9,964 bases of DNA, taken from assembly GCA_013695715.1 (NCBI GenBank), contig JACCZZ010000038.1:1-9964 (forward strand). Reading direction: 5' to 3'. The DNA comes from Chitinophagales bacterium (GTDB taxonomy: Bacteria; Bacteroidota; Bacteroidia; Chitinophagales; UBA10324). Positions 1 through 6,876 of the stretch are shown one piece after another (positions within the stretch are counted from its first letter, which is position 1; every line of letters starts with the position of its first letter). The translations under genes and the position numbers were made by a program. The notes beneath the pieces are model-generated. The model did not search any database. It had not been told where the DNA came from and saw only the letters and a list, made by a program, of their open reading frames with translations.

Positions 1-814
1 CCACTATTACTCCTGGGTTCTTCATTTCCTCTTCAAATTCCTCCGGTGAAAGGGCTTTCATACTTCTAATAAGCACATCATCGAGGGAATTATACCCATT
101 TTTATTTATCTCTGCGTTAAGTGAGAAATAGGGTGGCGGTTTCGATAAGCCCAGTGTAACCGTGTTTATAAACTCATGTCTCGGCAAATCCTGCATGGCA
201 TAATTAAGCCTCTTTTGTGCACCAATGGTTGTCCATGTTTCACTACCGATATTTTTGCCGCATGAGGAACCAGGCCCGTGAGCTGGGTAAACAATTACAT
301 CATCCGGTAAGGATTTTAATACCTGAAGTGAATCGTATAAGCGATCCGCCATTTCTTCTTTCGAAATTGAGGCTCCGAAAAGATCAGGACGACCAACATC
401 GCCAACAAATAAGGTGTCACCCGTAAAAATGCAATGGGGTAACCCATCTTCATTATAGAGCAAATAGCAGGTAGACTCGGGTGTATGCCCGGGAGTATGA
501 ATTACTTCAACCTGCACACCACCTATATGAAAGCGTTGTTTATCTGAGGCAATAATCACCGGGTAGCCCGTGGTGGTTTCAGGACCATAAACAATGGGAG
601 CACCTGTCTTTTTTGCAAGATCAATATGACCTGAAACAAAGTCTGCATGAAAGTGAGTTTCAAAAATATATTTAATGCTTGCATTTTTCTTCTCAGCAAG
701 GTCAATATATGATTGATAGTCACGAAGCGGGTCAATTATTGCGCATTCTCCATTAGATTCAATGAAGTAAGCAGCTTCTGATAAGCAATTGGTATACAGT
801 TGCTCGACGGTCAT
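1..814 (-). CDS. CstB-like metallo-beta-lactamase fold / rhodanese fusion (likely persulfide dioxygenase), 3' end cut off by window edge
   Basis: The reading frame opens at the ATG at 814-812 and stays open to the left edge (271 codons seen), so the C-terminus is missing. The MBL metal residues are visible: THFHADF with His54, His56 and Asp58, HTPGHT with His106, GDTLFVGDVGRPD with Asp133, and a later YPAHGPGSSCGK block with His179. His54, His106 and Asp133 correspond to the three ligands of the single iron in ETHE1-type persulfide dioxygenases. After the MBL domain come a PPPYF segment and, near residue 255, the start of a probable rhodanese domain (SPEEFEEEMKNPGVIV). Family members with this architecture are usually about 440-470 residues and oxidise glutathione or CoA persulfide and move sulfane sulfur. 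The position after HAD is Phe59 rather than His. The gene lies 46 bases after arsR1, with a perfect palindrome in the gap, so arsR1 may share its transcript. No clear Shine-Dalgarno site is seen. The fold is certain; the exact substrate is inferred. Confidence 0.88.
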   Translation of the reverse strand, partial: MTVEQLYTNCLSEAAYFIESNGECAIIDPLRDYQSYIDLAEKKNASIKYIFETHFHADFVSGHIDLAKKTGAPIVYGPETTTGYPVIIASDKQRFHIGGVQVEVIHTPGHTPESTCYLLYNEDGLPHCIFTGDTLFVGDVGRPDLFGASISKEEMADRLYDSLQVLKSLPDDVIVYPAHGPGSSCGKNIGSETWTTIGAQKRLNYAMQDLPRHEFINTVTLGLSKPPPYFSLNAEINKNGYNSLDDVLIRSMKALSPEEFEEEMKNPGVIV

Positions 815-830
815 AAAAATTTGATACGTT

Positions 831-856
831 TTAGGGGCAGGAATTCCTGCCCCTAA
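831..856. repeat. Perfect 26-base palindrome between arsR1 and the MBL-rhodanese gene
   Basis: The left arm TTAGGGGCAGGAA is followed directly by its exact reverse complement TTCCTGCCCCTAA. It is GC-rich in an otherwise AT-rich spacer. It starts four bases after the arsR1 stop codon and ends 16 bases before the MBL-rhodanese start, in transcription order. As RNA it would form an 11-bp stem closed by an AAUU loop. No U-tract follows immediately on either strand, so it is not a textbook terminator. It could be an operator, an intercistronic processing or stability hairpin, or a copy of a dispersed palindromic repeat. Confidence 0.85.
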
Positions 857-860
857 GGTA

Positions 861-1166
861 TTACTTTTTAGTTTCGAACTTTTTGATAGTCCCCATTAAT
901 TGTTTAATGTTTGAGTAATAAACAGAATAATATATTCTTTTTCCATCCCTACGATACTTCACCAATTCAGCATTACGCAGAATCTTCAGGTGCTGCGAAG
1001 TGATGGATTGCTCCAATTTCAATGCACGATAAATTTTGTTAACGTTAATTTCACCATGCTTATCTATAAAAGCAAGAATTTGCATACGAAGTGGATGGGC
1101 GAGTGCCTTAATCCTACTCAAACCTTTCTTAGCCAAAGAATAATCCAGCATTAATGTTTCAGCCAT
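861..1166 (-). CDS. ArsR/SmtB-type winged-helix repressor (arsR1)
   Basis: This 101-residue protein has the size and layout of ArsR-family dimeric repressors. Helices around residues 14-50 (RIKALAHPLRMQILAFI) lead into a helix-turn-helix whose recognition helix is near residues 53-64 (SITSQHLKILRN), then a beta wing near 70-83 (KYRRDGKRIYYSVY). It has no cysteine at all, so it cannot use the CxC arsenic site or the paired cysteines of the persulfide sensors BigR and SqrR. No SmtB-type alpha-5 His/Asp cluster is evident either. It is about 48% identical by eye to arsR2 over a 64-residue core. It ends 46 bases before the MBL-rhodanese gene on the same strand, so it probably controls or is co-transcribed with that gene. 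A second ATG at codon 6 is a possible alternative start. The family call is firm; ligand and target are unknown. Confidence 0.87.
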   Translation of the reverse strand: MAETLMLDYSLAKKGLSRIKALAHPLRMQILAFIDKHGEINVNKIYRALKLEQSITSQHLKILRNAELVKYRRDGKRIYYSVYYSNIKQLMGTIKKFETKK

Positions 1167-1202
1167 GTTTCTAAACTTGTTTGATTCGGATACTACAACA
1201 AA

Positions 1203-1231
1203 AAAACTGATAAATAGTTTTAAGAATTCTT
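1203..1231. promoter_or_regulatory. Clustered short inverted repeats upstream of arsR1, candidate operator
   Basis: AAAACT (1203-1208) and AGTTTT (1216-1221) form an inverted repeat with a 7-base spacer, and the palindrome AAGAATTCTT (1222-1231) abuts it. Both lie 37-65 bases upstream of the arsR1 start. ArsR repressors commonly bind dyad sites in their own promoter, so this is a candidate operator. The sequence is AT-rich and short repeats arise easily by chance, so confidence is low. Confidence 0.25.
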
Positions 1232-1301
1232 GATAAATTTTATAATTAGGAAATGTAAATGATGATTAATGCGCAATTTCAATTAGTGTTTGTTAATAAA
1301 G

Positions 1302-1333
1302 AGTGAAAGCCGATCGTTAGACCAGCTTTCACT
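1302..1333 (-). terminator. Candidate intrinsic terminator of arsR2
   Basis: As minus-strand RNA the outer arms AGTGAAAGC and GCTTTCACT pair perfectly, and the inner segments TGGTC and GATCG extend the stem to 14 bp around a UAAC tetraloop. Two of the inner pairs are G-U, which would be A-C mismatches in plus-strand RNA, so the structure favours minus-strand transcription. A modest U-rich run (CTTTATT) follows. It lies 18 bases beyond the arsR2 stop codon and would separate arsR2 from the arsR1/MBL-rhodanese unit. Confidence 0.55.
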
Positions 1334-1351
1334 TTAGACTTAAGTAACAAA

Positions 1352-1702
1352 TTATTTAGAAAGCTCTTCGACCAGATCGGCAAGTTCAGCTATTCTATCA
1401 TGGTTAAGAGTATAGTAAATGAATTTTCCATCGCGATCTGTATTAACAACGTTTGCGTTTCTTAAAATTGCTAAATGTTGTGAAGCAACTGATTGCTCAA
1501 GCCGCAATTTCACATAGATTTCTGTGACCGTCATTTTACCATTATCTTCCAATAATCTTATTATAGATTGACGAAGTTTATGATTAACCGCACGTAGTAC
1601 ACCGGCAGCCTTTTTAAGGGCAACGTAATCAATGCGTATGGACATTTTAGAACTACCATTCTTAGAAACAAGAGTTAGTTCAGGAACTGCAATTTTCGGC
1701 AT
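1352..1702 (-). CDS. ArsR/SmtB-type winged-helix repressor (arsR2)
   Basis: This 116-residue protein has the same fold as arsR1: a helical region around residues 27-52 (LKKAAGVLRAVNHKLRQSII), a helix-turn-helix with recognition helix near 69-81 (QSVASQHLAILRN), and a wing near 86-98 (NTDRDGKFIYYTL). It contains no cysteine and no obvious metal-binding His/Asp cluster. The first 19 residues have no counterpart in arsR1, and Met20 (ATG at 1645-1643) lines up better with the arsR1 N-terminus, so the true start may be there, giving 97 residues. A hairpin follows the stop codon, so it is likely its own transcription unit, or the end of the one carrying tsaB 132 bases upstream. Family call firm; ligand unknown. 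Confidence 0.86.
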   Translation of the reverse strand: MPKIAVPELTLVSKNGSSKMSIRIDYVALKKAAGVLRAVNHKLRQSIIRLLEDNGKMTVTEIYVKLRLEQSVASQHLAILRNANVVNTDRDGKFIYYTLNHDRIAELADLVEELSK

Positions 1703-1834
1703 GATCAGGGGTTTTTTAGTTGAGGAATTAGGGCAAATTCATATGATTATCAAATTCAATGCCGAAGGGTTCTAAGAAATTTTTCACCGTTTGTCTGTTA
1801 TAAGAATCAAGAAAGTGCATCAGTAGCAATCAAG

Positions 1835-2515
1835 TTAGGCAGCCGGATATTTTTGACTTATATACGGAGGTTTAATATAATTGGGTTCAAATAAAACCAT
1901 ATCGCAGAATTTTTTACCCCTCAATTTTTTTTCTGCTAACAAAACCATCCATCTGGCAGATGGTATGGTGACTGAATCGTAAACTAAGGAATCATTATTT
2001 AAAATGCTTCTGCATTTTTCAACCCCGCTGCCGCCAAGCACCACCTTTTTTTGTTTAATCTCATCCTCGAGGAATTTAGGAAAAAGAACCAGGTGAGATG
2101 AAGCTTTCAACACTTCACCCTCCTGTTTATATAATCCATAGTAAATCTCATTCCTTCTTGCATCTATTGTCGGGCAGTATAACAATTCATCAGACATATG
2201 TTGAAGGTATAGACCATTAGCGAGCGCTTGCAAAGAATCAATAACTATTAATGGTTTACTCAACGCATAGCACAAACCCTTTGCAGTAGCTGCACCTATT
2301 CTCAGACCCGTGTAGGACCCCGGGCCGGCACTGACTGCAATTGCATCTAAACTATGCAAATTTATGTGATGGTGATTGGTCAATTCATCAATCATTACAG
2401 CAAGGATAGATGCGTGATTGGCATTTTGCAGTACTTCTTCAAAGCCTAAAATCTCTCCGTCATGGCTCAAGGCCACAGAACAGCATTCAGAAGAAGTTTC
2501 AAGATTAAGAATCAA
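1835..2515 (-). CDS. tsaB: tRNA threonylcarbamoyladenosine biosynthesis protein TsaB
   Basis: TsaB is an ASKHA-fold partner of TsaD. With TsaE and TsaD it transfers threonylcarbamoyl from the TsaC product to A37 of ANN-decoding tRNAs in the cytoplasm. The protein shows the family N-terminus MILNLETSSECCSVAL (residues 1-16), the glycine-rich block SAGPGSYTGLRIG (62-74) followed by AATAKGLCYAL, and the PTIDARRNEIYYGLY segment (115-129). Its 226 residues match the usual length (about 230). The start is TTG: an in-frame TAA lies three codons upstream, no ATG is available, and the family N-terminus begins exactly here. It follows the M28 peptidase gene by 72 bases on the same strand. It lacks the extra kinase-like sequence of TsaD, so the TsaB assignment is firm. 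Confidence 0.94.
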   Translation of the reverse strand: MILNLETSSECCSVALSHDGEILGFEEVLQNANHASILAVMIDELTNHHHINLHSLDAIAVSAGPGSYTGLRIGAATAKGLCYALSKPLIVIDSLQALANGLYLQHMSDELLYCPTIDARRNEIYYGLYKQEGEVLKASSHLVLFPKFLEDEIKQKKVVLGGSGVEKCRSILNNDSLVYDSVTIPSARWMVLLAEKKLRGKKFCDMVLFEPNYIKPPYISQKYPAA

Positions 2516-2541
2516 TCGGAATTAAATAAAAAGCTGAAATG

Positions 2542-2571
2542 GCTATATGATTTCCTTAACTGATATATAGC
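2542..2571 (-). other. Hairpin between the M28 peptidase gene and tsaB
   Basis: GCTATAT (2542-2548) and ATATAGC (2565-2571) form a 7-bp inverted repeat with a 16-base loop in the 72-base gap. No U-tract follows directly on the minus strand, although a T-rich stretch lies about 10 bases further on. It may be a weak terminator or a leader structure ahead of the TTG start of tsaB; it may also be chance in AT-rich sequence. Confidence 0.3.
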
Positions 2572-2587
2572 GTTCTTTACTTCTCTT

Positions 2588-4270
2588 TTAAAATATTACA
2601 TGCAATTCACTGTTCATATCTCCACGCTTTACAATCACAGTCGCGTTATCTCCTTTATTGAAACCTGAGAGAGCTTTCATATAAGTCATAATATCAGAAA
2701 CCTGAAATTCGCCGATTGAAAGGATTACGTCTCCTTTCTTTATACCGGCTAAAAAGCCGGGTTTCCCTTCATCAACTCCATCTACCCTTAACCCCACTCC
2801 ATCATAAAGATAATCCGGAATTATGCCAAGCCTAACTTTAAACTGAGGTATATCTCCTCCATCGCTTTCCTTTGTTTTTGAAAAAGGAAATGTTCCTTTA
2901 GCATCCAAAACCATGATGATGGAATCAATTAGTTGCACAATGGTGGCTTCTTTAGTAAAATTTATTTTGTCCGCATCATCACTCGGCTTATGATAATCTT
3001 CGTGAGTACCTGTAAAAAAATTCAGTACAGGAATATTAGCATAATAAAATGAAGTATGGTCTGTCGGGCCTGTTCCGTTATCGCTTATTTTAAATTTCAG
3101 ATCCTCATAAGACAGGGTAGAAATAAATTCAAAATCTGCCGGTGAAGTACCAATTCCGCTTATTTCTATTCCCTTTTCAGGATCATATCTGCCAATCATA
3201 TCCATATTGACCATATAGTTGATCTTAGAGGTATCGTAAGTAGCATGTTCAACCCAGTACTTCGATCCTATAAGTCCGAGTTCTTCTCCTGAGAAATTGA
3301 TAAATAGATAATTGTTTTTTTCCCTGATAGTATTATTTCCGAGGTGCCGGGCAATTTCAATCACTGCTGCTGTACCGCTTGCATTGTCATCGGCTCCATT
3401 GTGTATAGCTGGTTCGCCCCGGTATAGGGAGTTGCTGAAGTCGCCATATCCGAGGTGATCGAAATGAGCGCCAATTACAACAGTTGAAGGGGCACCATTA
3501 TCAATAAATGATACAATGTTATGGCCTGTGAGCGTAACTTTTTCAAGATGGGTTATGATTTCTGCGCTATTGAATTCATTTCTTAATACTTGTTTCAGAG
3601 CATCATGTTTAACGAAGATTACCGGAATATCAGCCGAGGGTGTGTTTATATCAAGGTTAGCTTCGAGATCATCTGCATTTGGAAGGCTATTTGTAAAAAT
3701 TACAGCAGAAGCACCTTTACTCTTTGCATTTTCAATCTTGGTATGAATATCTGCATACGCAGCATAAGGCGAATGGGGATTATCTCCATCGGGCGTGCTG
3801 GTTTCCATAAGATAGATATTTCCTTTTAAAATAGGAGAGAAGTTTTTATAGCTGTCGTATACTAACTCCTGAGCTATAATTCCGAATCCTACATCTGTAA
3901 TTTTGGCCTTAACGGTTTTATTGGAGGAGACATTTAGGGGATAGTAGTCCTCATTTAATTTTAGATGAACCCCGTTAATTACAAGTTCATTTTTCCCATT
4001 CAACTTCCTGCCATAGGTGAATGTAAAGGGCTGTAGAAATCCATCTTCACCTTTGGGGATAATCCCGATGCTTTTGTATTGTTTGATAATATATTTATAA
4101 GCTTTTTTTTCTCCCTGTGAGCCCGTATTTCTTCCTTTTAATTTATCTGATGCAAGGTAATAGACATGTTTTCTGAGGTTTTTTATCAATAGGGAATCAG
4201 CCGGACCTGCTGTTATGTTTTTCATACCCAATAAAAAGAAGATTGTAAAAGGCAGGAATATTTTTTTCAT
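2588..4270 (-). CDS. Secreted M28-family zinc aminopeptidase with PA and PDZ domains
   Basis: The 560-residue product starts with a signal peptide (MKKIFLPFTIFFLLG, basic then hydrophobic), so it acts outside the cytoplasm. Residues of roughly 100-240 look like a protease-associated (PA) insert. The two-zinc M28 catalytic core follows: GAHFDHLG with His269, HNGADDNASG with Asp294, FSGEELGLIG with Glu329 (general base) and Glu330, NMDMIG with Asp357, and EDYHKPSD with His427. All five metal ligands and the catalytic glutamate are present, so it should be active. A PDZ domain occupies about 480-560 (PGFLAGIKKGDVILSIGEF). The start chosen is the ATG at 4270-4268; the frame is open up to a TTG at 4303, but that lies inside the upstream terminator and ahead of the signal peptide. 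It follows the S41 protease gene by 73 bases and precedes tsaB by 72. Substrate preference cannot be read. Confidence 0.94.
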   Translation of the reverse strand: MKKIFLPFTIFFLLGMKNITAGPADSLLIKNLRKHVYYLASDKLKGRNTGSQGEKKAYKYIIKQYKSIGIIPKGEDGFLQPFTFTYGRKLNGKNELVINGVHLKLNEDYYPLNVSSNKTVKAKITDVGFGIIAQELVYDSYKNFSPILKGNIYLMETSTPDGDNPHSPYAAYADIHTKIENAKSKGASAVIFTNSLPNADDLEANLDINTPSADIPVIFVKHDALKQVLRNEFNSAEIITHLEKVTLTGHNIVSFIDNGAPSTVVIGAHFDHLGYGDFSNSLYRGEPAIHNGADDNASGTAAVIEIARHLGNNTIREKNNYLFINFSGEELGLIGSKYWVEHATYDTSKINYMVNMDMIGRYDPEKGIEISGIGTSPADFEFISTLSYEDLKFKISDNGTGPTDHTSFYYANIPVLNFFTGTHEDYHKPSDDADKINFTKEATIVQLIDSIIMVLDAKGTFPFSKTKESDGGDIPQFKVRLGIIPDYLYDGVGLRVDGVDEGKPGFLAGIKKGDVILSIGEFQVSDIMTYMKALSGFNKGDNATVIVKRGDMNSELHVIF

Positions 4271-4285
4271 GTATGGTTTTATTTT

Positions 4286-4326
4286 AAAAAAAAGGGCTGT
4301 CAACAGGTAAGTTGGCGGCCCCTTCT
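4286..4326 (-). terminator. Intrinsic terminator downstream of the S41 protease gene
   Basis: As minus-strand RNA the arm AGAAGGGGC pairs with GCCC plus the start of the T-tract, giving four G-C pairs flanked by G-U and A-U pairs. Above a small internal loop, CAAC and GTTG form an upper stem around a UUACCU loop. Eight consecutive U residues follow (4293-4286). It begins 17 bases past the S41 stop codon. Its U-tract ends only 15 bases before the M28 start codon, so it also sits in the position of an attenuator for that gene. Confidence 0.75.
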
Positions 4327-4343
4327 ATTAGCTAAGAAAGAAT

Positions 4344-6002
4344 TTATCTTGATGCAGTCAGGCTTTTCGAATATTCTTCAGGGCTATTCAGCACTTCTAT
4401 TGCTTTGGTTACTACGGGATCATTTTTTAGAGAAGCTTCAAGGCGTCCGTTCTGATAATAATAACGGCTTACTATTTCCTCTTCCAGCAGCCCTTTGATT
4501 TGATCTCTGTTCTTAATGAGGTCCTTTTGCTTATCATGAATCATTTGTCCCTGCAGGGTTATAAATTGATCTTTTACTGCGCCCCAGTAATCTTCTTTTT
4601 CGGCGGTCTCTTTGAAATCCTTGAGCTTTTCTTCCGTTTTAGTAGTGTAGTCATATTCTTTATCACTCAAATAATCGATAAATGCCTTGTATTCATCATC
4701 AGTAAGGGCAAATTGTTTCGGATCAGATATGGATTCATGGCTCATCCTAAATTGTGTTCCATAATCAAAGATCAGATTTTTTTCTATGAGACTGATAGTA
4801 ATCGGTGCAAGCTTTTCAGCCTCAAGCGGAAAATCCGGATCTACGCCGCCTCCATCATAAACAGTTCGCCCATTCTTTGTTTTGAATGCATTCTTTAAAG
4901 AGTCAGCAATTTTCCCAACGCTGCCGTCCTCATTCCGGTGGGCATAATCTATAGCCTGAATACAACGTCCGCTAGGAGTGAAATAATGGGCCGTAGTAAC
5001 TTTGAGTTGTGTTCCATAACTCAGTTGACGGGTTGTCTGTACCAATCCTTTTCCAAAGGTCTTCTGGCCAACTATTACCCCCCGATCATAGTCTTGTACA
5101 GTTCCTGAAACAATTTCTGAAGCTGAGGCAGAGCCACTATTGGTGAGGATGGCAAGCGGTATTTTTGTATCAACTGCACCGTCAAGAGCATAAAATACCT
5201 TATCCCATTCCTTTACTTTACCGCGAGTGCTCACAATTTCATTTCCTTTATCAATAAAAATATTAGAAACATTCACCGCTTCATTTAATAAGCCCCCTGG
5301 ATTTCCTCTCAAATCAAATACAATTCCTTTCAATGTATTGGAGCTCTCTAACTGCTGTAAGGCTTTCTCTACCTCCTGGCCACAGCCTTCAGTAAATTGA
5401 GTCAGCCTTATATAGCCAATATCGCTGTTTAGCATTCCATAATAGGGCACACTGCTAACCTTTATCTCTTCCCGCACAAGAGTTTTTAATGTAGGATTTT
5501 TTTCGCCTGGACGCAGAATAAGAAGTTTTACATCAGTTCCGGGAGTACCCTTTAAGATTTTACTTATATCATCAGTATTCTTTCCTGTGGTAGACTTTCC
5601 ATCTACTTCAAGAATAACATCTCCGGCACGAAGACCACTTTTATCTGCCGGAAAATTCTGGTAAGGTTCAGCGATTACAACATTGTCTCCTGCCTTCCTG
5701 ATAAGTGCCCCAATGCCACCGTATTTTCCCGTAGTTTGGAAACGATAGCCTTCCATATCTGCTTCTGATATATAATTAGTGTAAGGATCAAGAGATTCAA
5801 GCATGGCATCTATGCCAGTGCGCATAAACTTTGCAGGTTCCACATCTTCTACATAATAGGAATTCACCTCTTTATATAGAGTAGCAAAAATGTCCAGGTT
5901 CTTTGATATCTCGAAATAATTATCCTTTACTGCTGCAATAGGAATGAGTGCCACGAGTAATATAGCCGCCAGCAACAGCGGTCTTCTAAGTTTCTTCAGC
6001 AT
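4344..6002 (-). CDS. S41-family carboxy-terminal processing protease (CtpA/Prc-like)
   Basis: This 552-residue periplasmic or membrane-anchored serine protease has an N-terminal basic and hydrophobic segment (MLKKLRRPLLLAAILLVALI) that is a signal or anchor. A short helical region with the SLDPYTNYI block (70-78) follows, then a PDZ domain at about 90-165 (PADKSGLRAGDVILEVDGK) that binds substrate C-termini. The catalytic domain carries the KGIVFDLRGNPGGLL motif (225-239), the nucleophile Ser293 in NSGSASASE, and the general base Lys318 in TFGKGLVQ. The 25-residue Ser-Lys spacing is the same as in E. coli Prc. A charged helical C-terminal region of nearly 200 residues (about 365-552) follows. 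It lies 200 bases after yidD on the same strand and ends in an intrinsic terminator. Such proteases trim or degrade envelope proteins; the particular substrates here are unknown. Confidence 0.94.
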   Translation of the reverse strand: MLKKLRRPLLLAAILLVALIPIAAVKDNYFEISKNLDIFATLYKEVNSYYVEDVEPAKFMRTGIDAMLESLDPYTNYISEADMEGYRFQTTGKYGGIGALIRKAGDNVVIAEPYQNFPADKSGLRAGDVILEVDGKSTTGKNTDDISKILKGTPGTDVKLLILRPGEKNPTLKTLVREEIKVSSVPYYGMLNSDIGYIRLTQFTEGCGQEVEKALQQLESSNTLKGIVFDLRGNPGGLLNEAVNVSNIFIDKGNEIVSTRGKVKEWDKVFYALDGAVDTKIPLAILTNSGSASASEIVSGTVQDYDRGVIVGQKTFGKGLVQTTRQLSYGTQLKVTTAHYFTPSGRCIQAIDYAHRNEDGSVGKIADSLKNAFKTKNGRTVYDGGGVDPDFPLEAEKLAPITISLIEKNLIFDYGTQFRMSHESISDPKQFALTDDEYKAFIDYLSDKEYDYTTKTEEKLKDFKETAEKEDYWGAVKDQFITLQGQMIHDKQKDLIKNRDQIKGLLEEEIVSRYYYQNGRLEASLKNDPVVTKAIEVLNSPEEYSKSLTASR

Positions 6003-6202
6003 GTGTTGGTCAGAATTTATTAATAGTGCCTATATACACGGTTAAAAACCGATTCATTCTAAGCAAAACGAAATTAGAGGAAAATTATTTATTCAGCTTC
6101 AACATTTAGGCGAGAAGCCATATTAATTCGTCGAAATACCTGGTCAAGAAAGTTGTCTTAATATAACCAAAAAGCAGTGAGCTTGATATTGAAGCTAATA
6201 AA

Positions 6203-6433
6203 TTAAGGAACCGGATCATGACCATGCCTTCCCCAGGGATGGCAAGCCGCAATTCTTCGCACAGCCATCCATCCACCTTTTAATGAACCATATTTTTCTA
6301 TTGCCTTTAAGGCATATTCCGAACAAGTAGGGCTAAAACGGCAGGATGGACTAATCCATGGAGAGATTACATGTTGATAAGACCGAATAATGATCATTAA
6401 GAACCTACTGATTATTTTTCCTGACAACTGCAT
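6203..6433 (-). CDS. yidD: Membrane protein insertion efficiency factor YidD
   Basis: This small basic, membrane-associated protein of 76 residues assists the YidC insertase in placing inner-membrane proteins. The family signature is intact: an amphipathic or hydrophobic N-terminus ([17 protein letters not shown], residues 10-26), [12 protein letters not shown] with Cys31 and Cys37, the [16 protein letters not shown] segment with Cys64, and the closing [12 protein letters not shown]. Its ATG lies inside the 3' end of rnpA (29-base overlap), so translation is probably coupled in the rpmH-rnpA-yidD transcript. The length is typical of the family. Confidence 0.96.
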   Translation of the reverse strand: MQLSGKIISRFLMIIIRSYQHVISPWISPSCRFSPTCSEYALKAIEKYGSLKGGWMAVRRIAACHPWGRHGHDPVP

Positions 6434-6827
6434 TAATTTCAGTGAGTGTTTTGATTATCAAGATAATCTTTGACTTAACAAGTTCAAACGGTTCAATATT
6501 TTTAGACGTGTAAATAAAGGCTATCAATAGATTTTGATTGGTGCTCTTTAAAGACTCATATAGTAAAGGTTTATTCAACCGGTATGCTTCTCTTATTAAT
6601 CGCTTTATACGATTGCGGTCTACAGCACGGGAAAATATTTTAGCCGGAACGGAGATCAAAAGTTGTGCGGGAGCCTGTAGTTCCAACTTTTTTTTAAGGT
6701 ATTGAACCTTGAAGGGATATATAAAAAACGATGATCCTTTTTGAAACAGTTCGTCTATAAGTTTTTTACGGCAAAGGCGATCTTGCTTTTTGAATGTAAA
6801 ATGATGGCTTGATGGATTTGTACTCAC
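6405..6827 (-). CDS. rnpA: Ribonuclease P protein component
   Basis: The 140-residue protein is the protein cofactor of RNase P, which removes the 5' leader from pre-tRNAs together with the RnpB RNA. The diagnostic basic motif [17 protein letters not shown] is at residues 67-83. The N-terminal [18 protein letters not shown] (17-34) matches the family's first helix and strand. Lysine and arginine are abundant throughout. The start is GTG (6827-6825): no ATG exists in this frame before the conserved FTFKK segment, and the frame closes with a TGA about 20 codons upstream. It lies 49 bases after rpmH and overlaps yidD by 29 bases, the classic arrangement. An out-of-frame ATG at 6840-6838 opens a 24-codon frame across this start. 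Confidence 0.96.
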   Translation of the reverse strand: MSTNPSSHHFTFKKQDRLCRKKLIDELFQKGSSFFIYPFKVQYLKKKLELQAPAQLLISVPAKIFSRAVDRNRIKRLIREAYRLNKPLLYESLKSTNQNLLIAFIYTSKNIEPFELVKSKIILIIKTLTEINAVVRKNNQ

Positions 6828-6876
6828 CGATAGTGGCCATGCAATTGTGGTCTTCAGGTAGCTTAACGTCCCGATA

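Noticed and set aside
1734..1758. Direct repeat CAAATTCA (1734-1741 and 1751-1758) upstream of arsR2, and a possible -7 element within it
   Set aside because: Only eight bases, AT-rich, and no exact TAnnTTTG match with a partner -33 element; not strong enough to call an operator or promoter.
4500..4898. Plus-strand 132-codon frame opposite the S41 protease gene
   Set aside because: Antisense shadow of a conserved gene; its hydrophobic composition follows from the complementary codons.
6039..6051. Small dyad CGGTT-AAA-AACCG upstream of the S41 protease gene
   Set aside because: Five-base arms are too short to support an operator or hairpin function.
6095..6196. Inverted arms AGCTTCAA and TTGAAGCT in the yidD to S41 protease gap, as a possible small RNA or leader structure
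   Set aside because: The arms are 86 bases apart, a nearer GAAGC competes for pairing, and nothing else supports a structured RNA.
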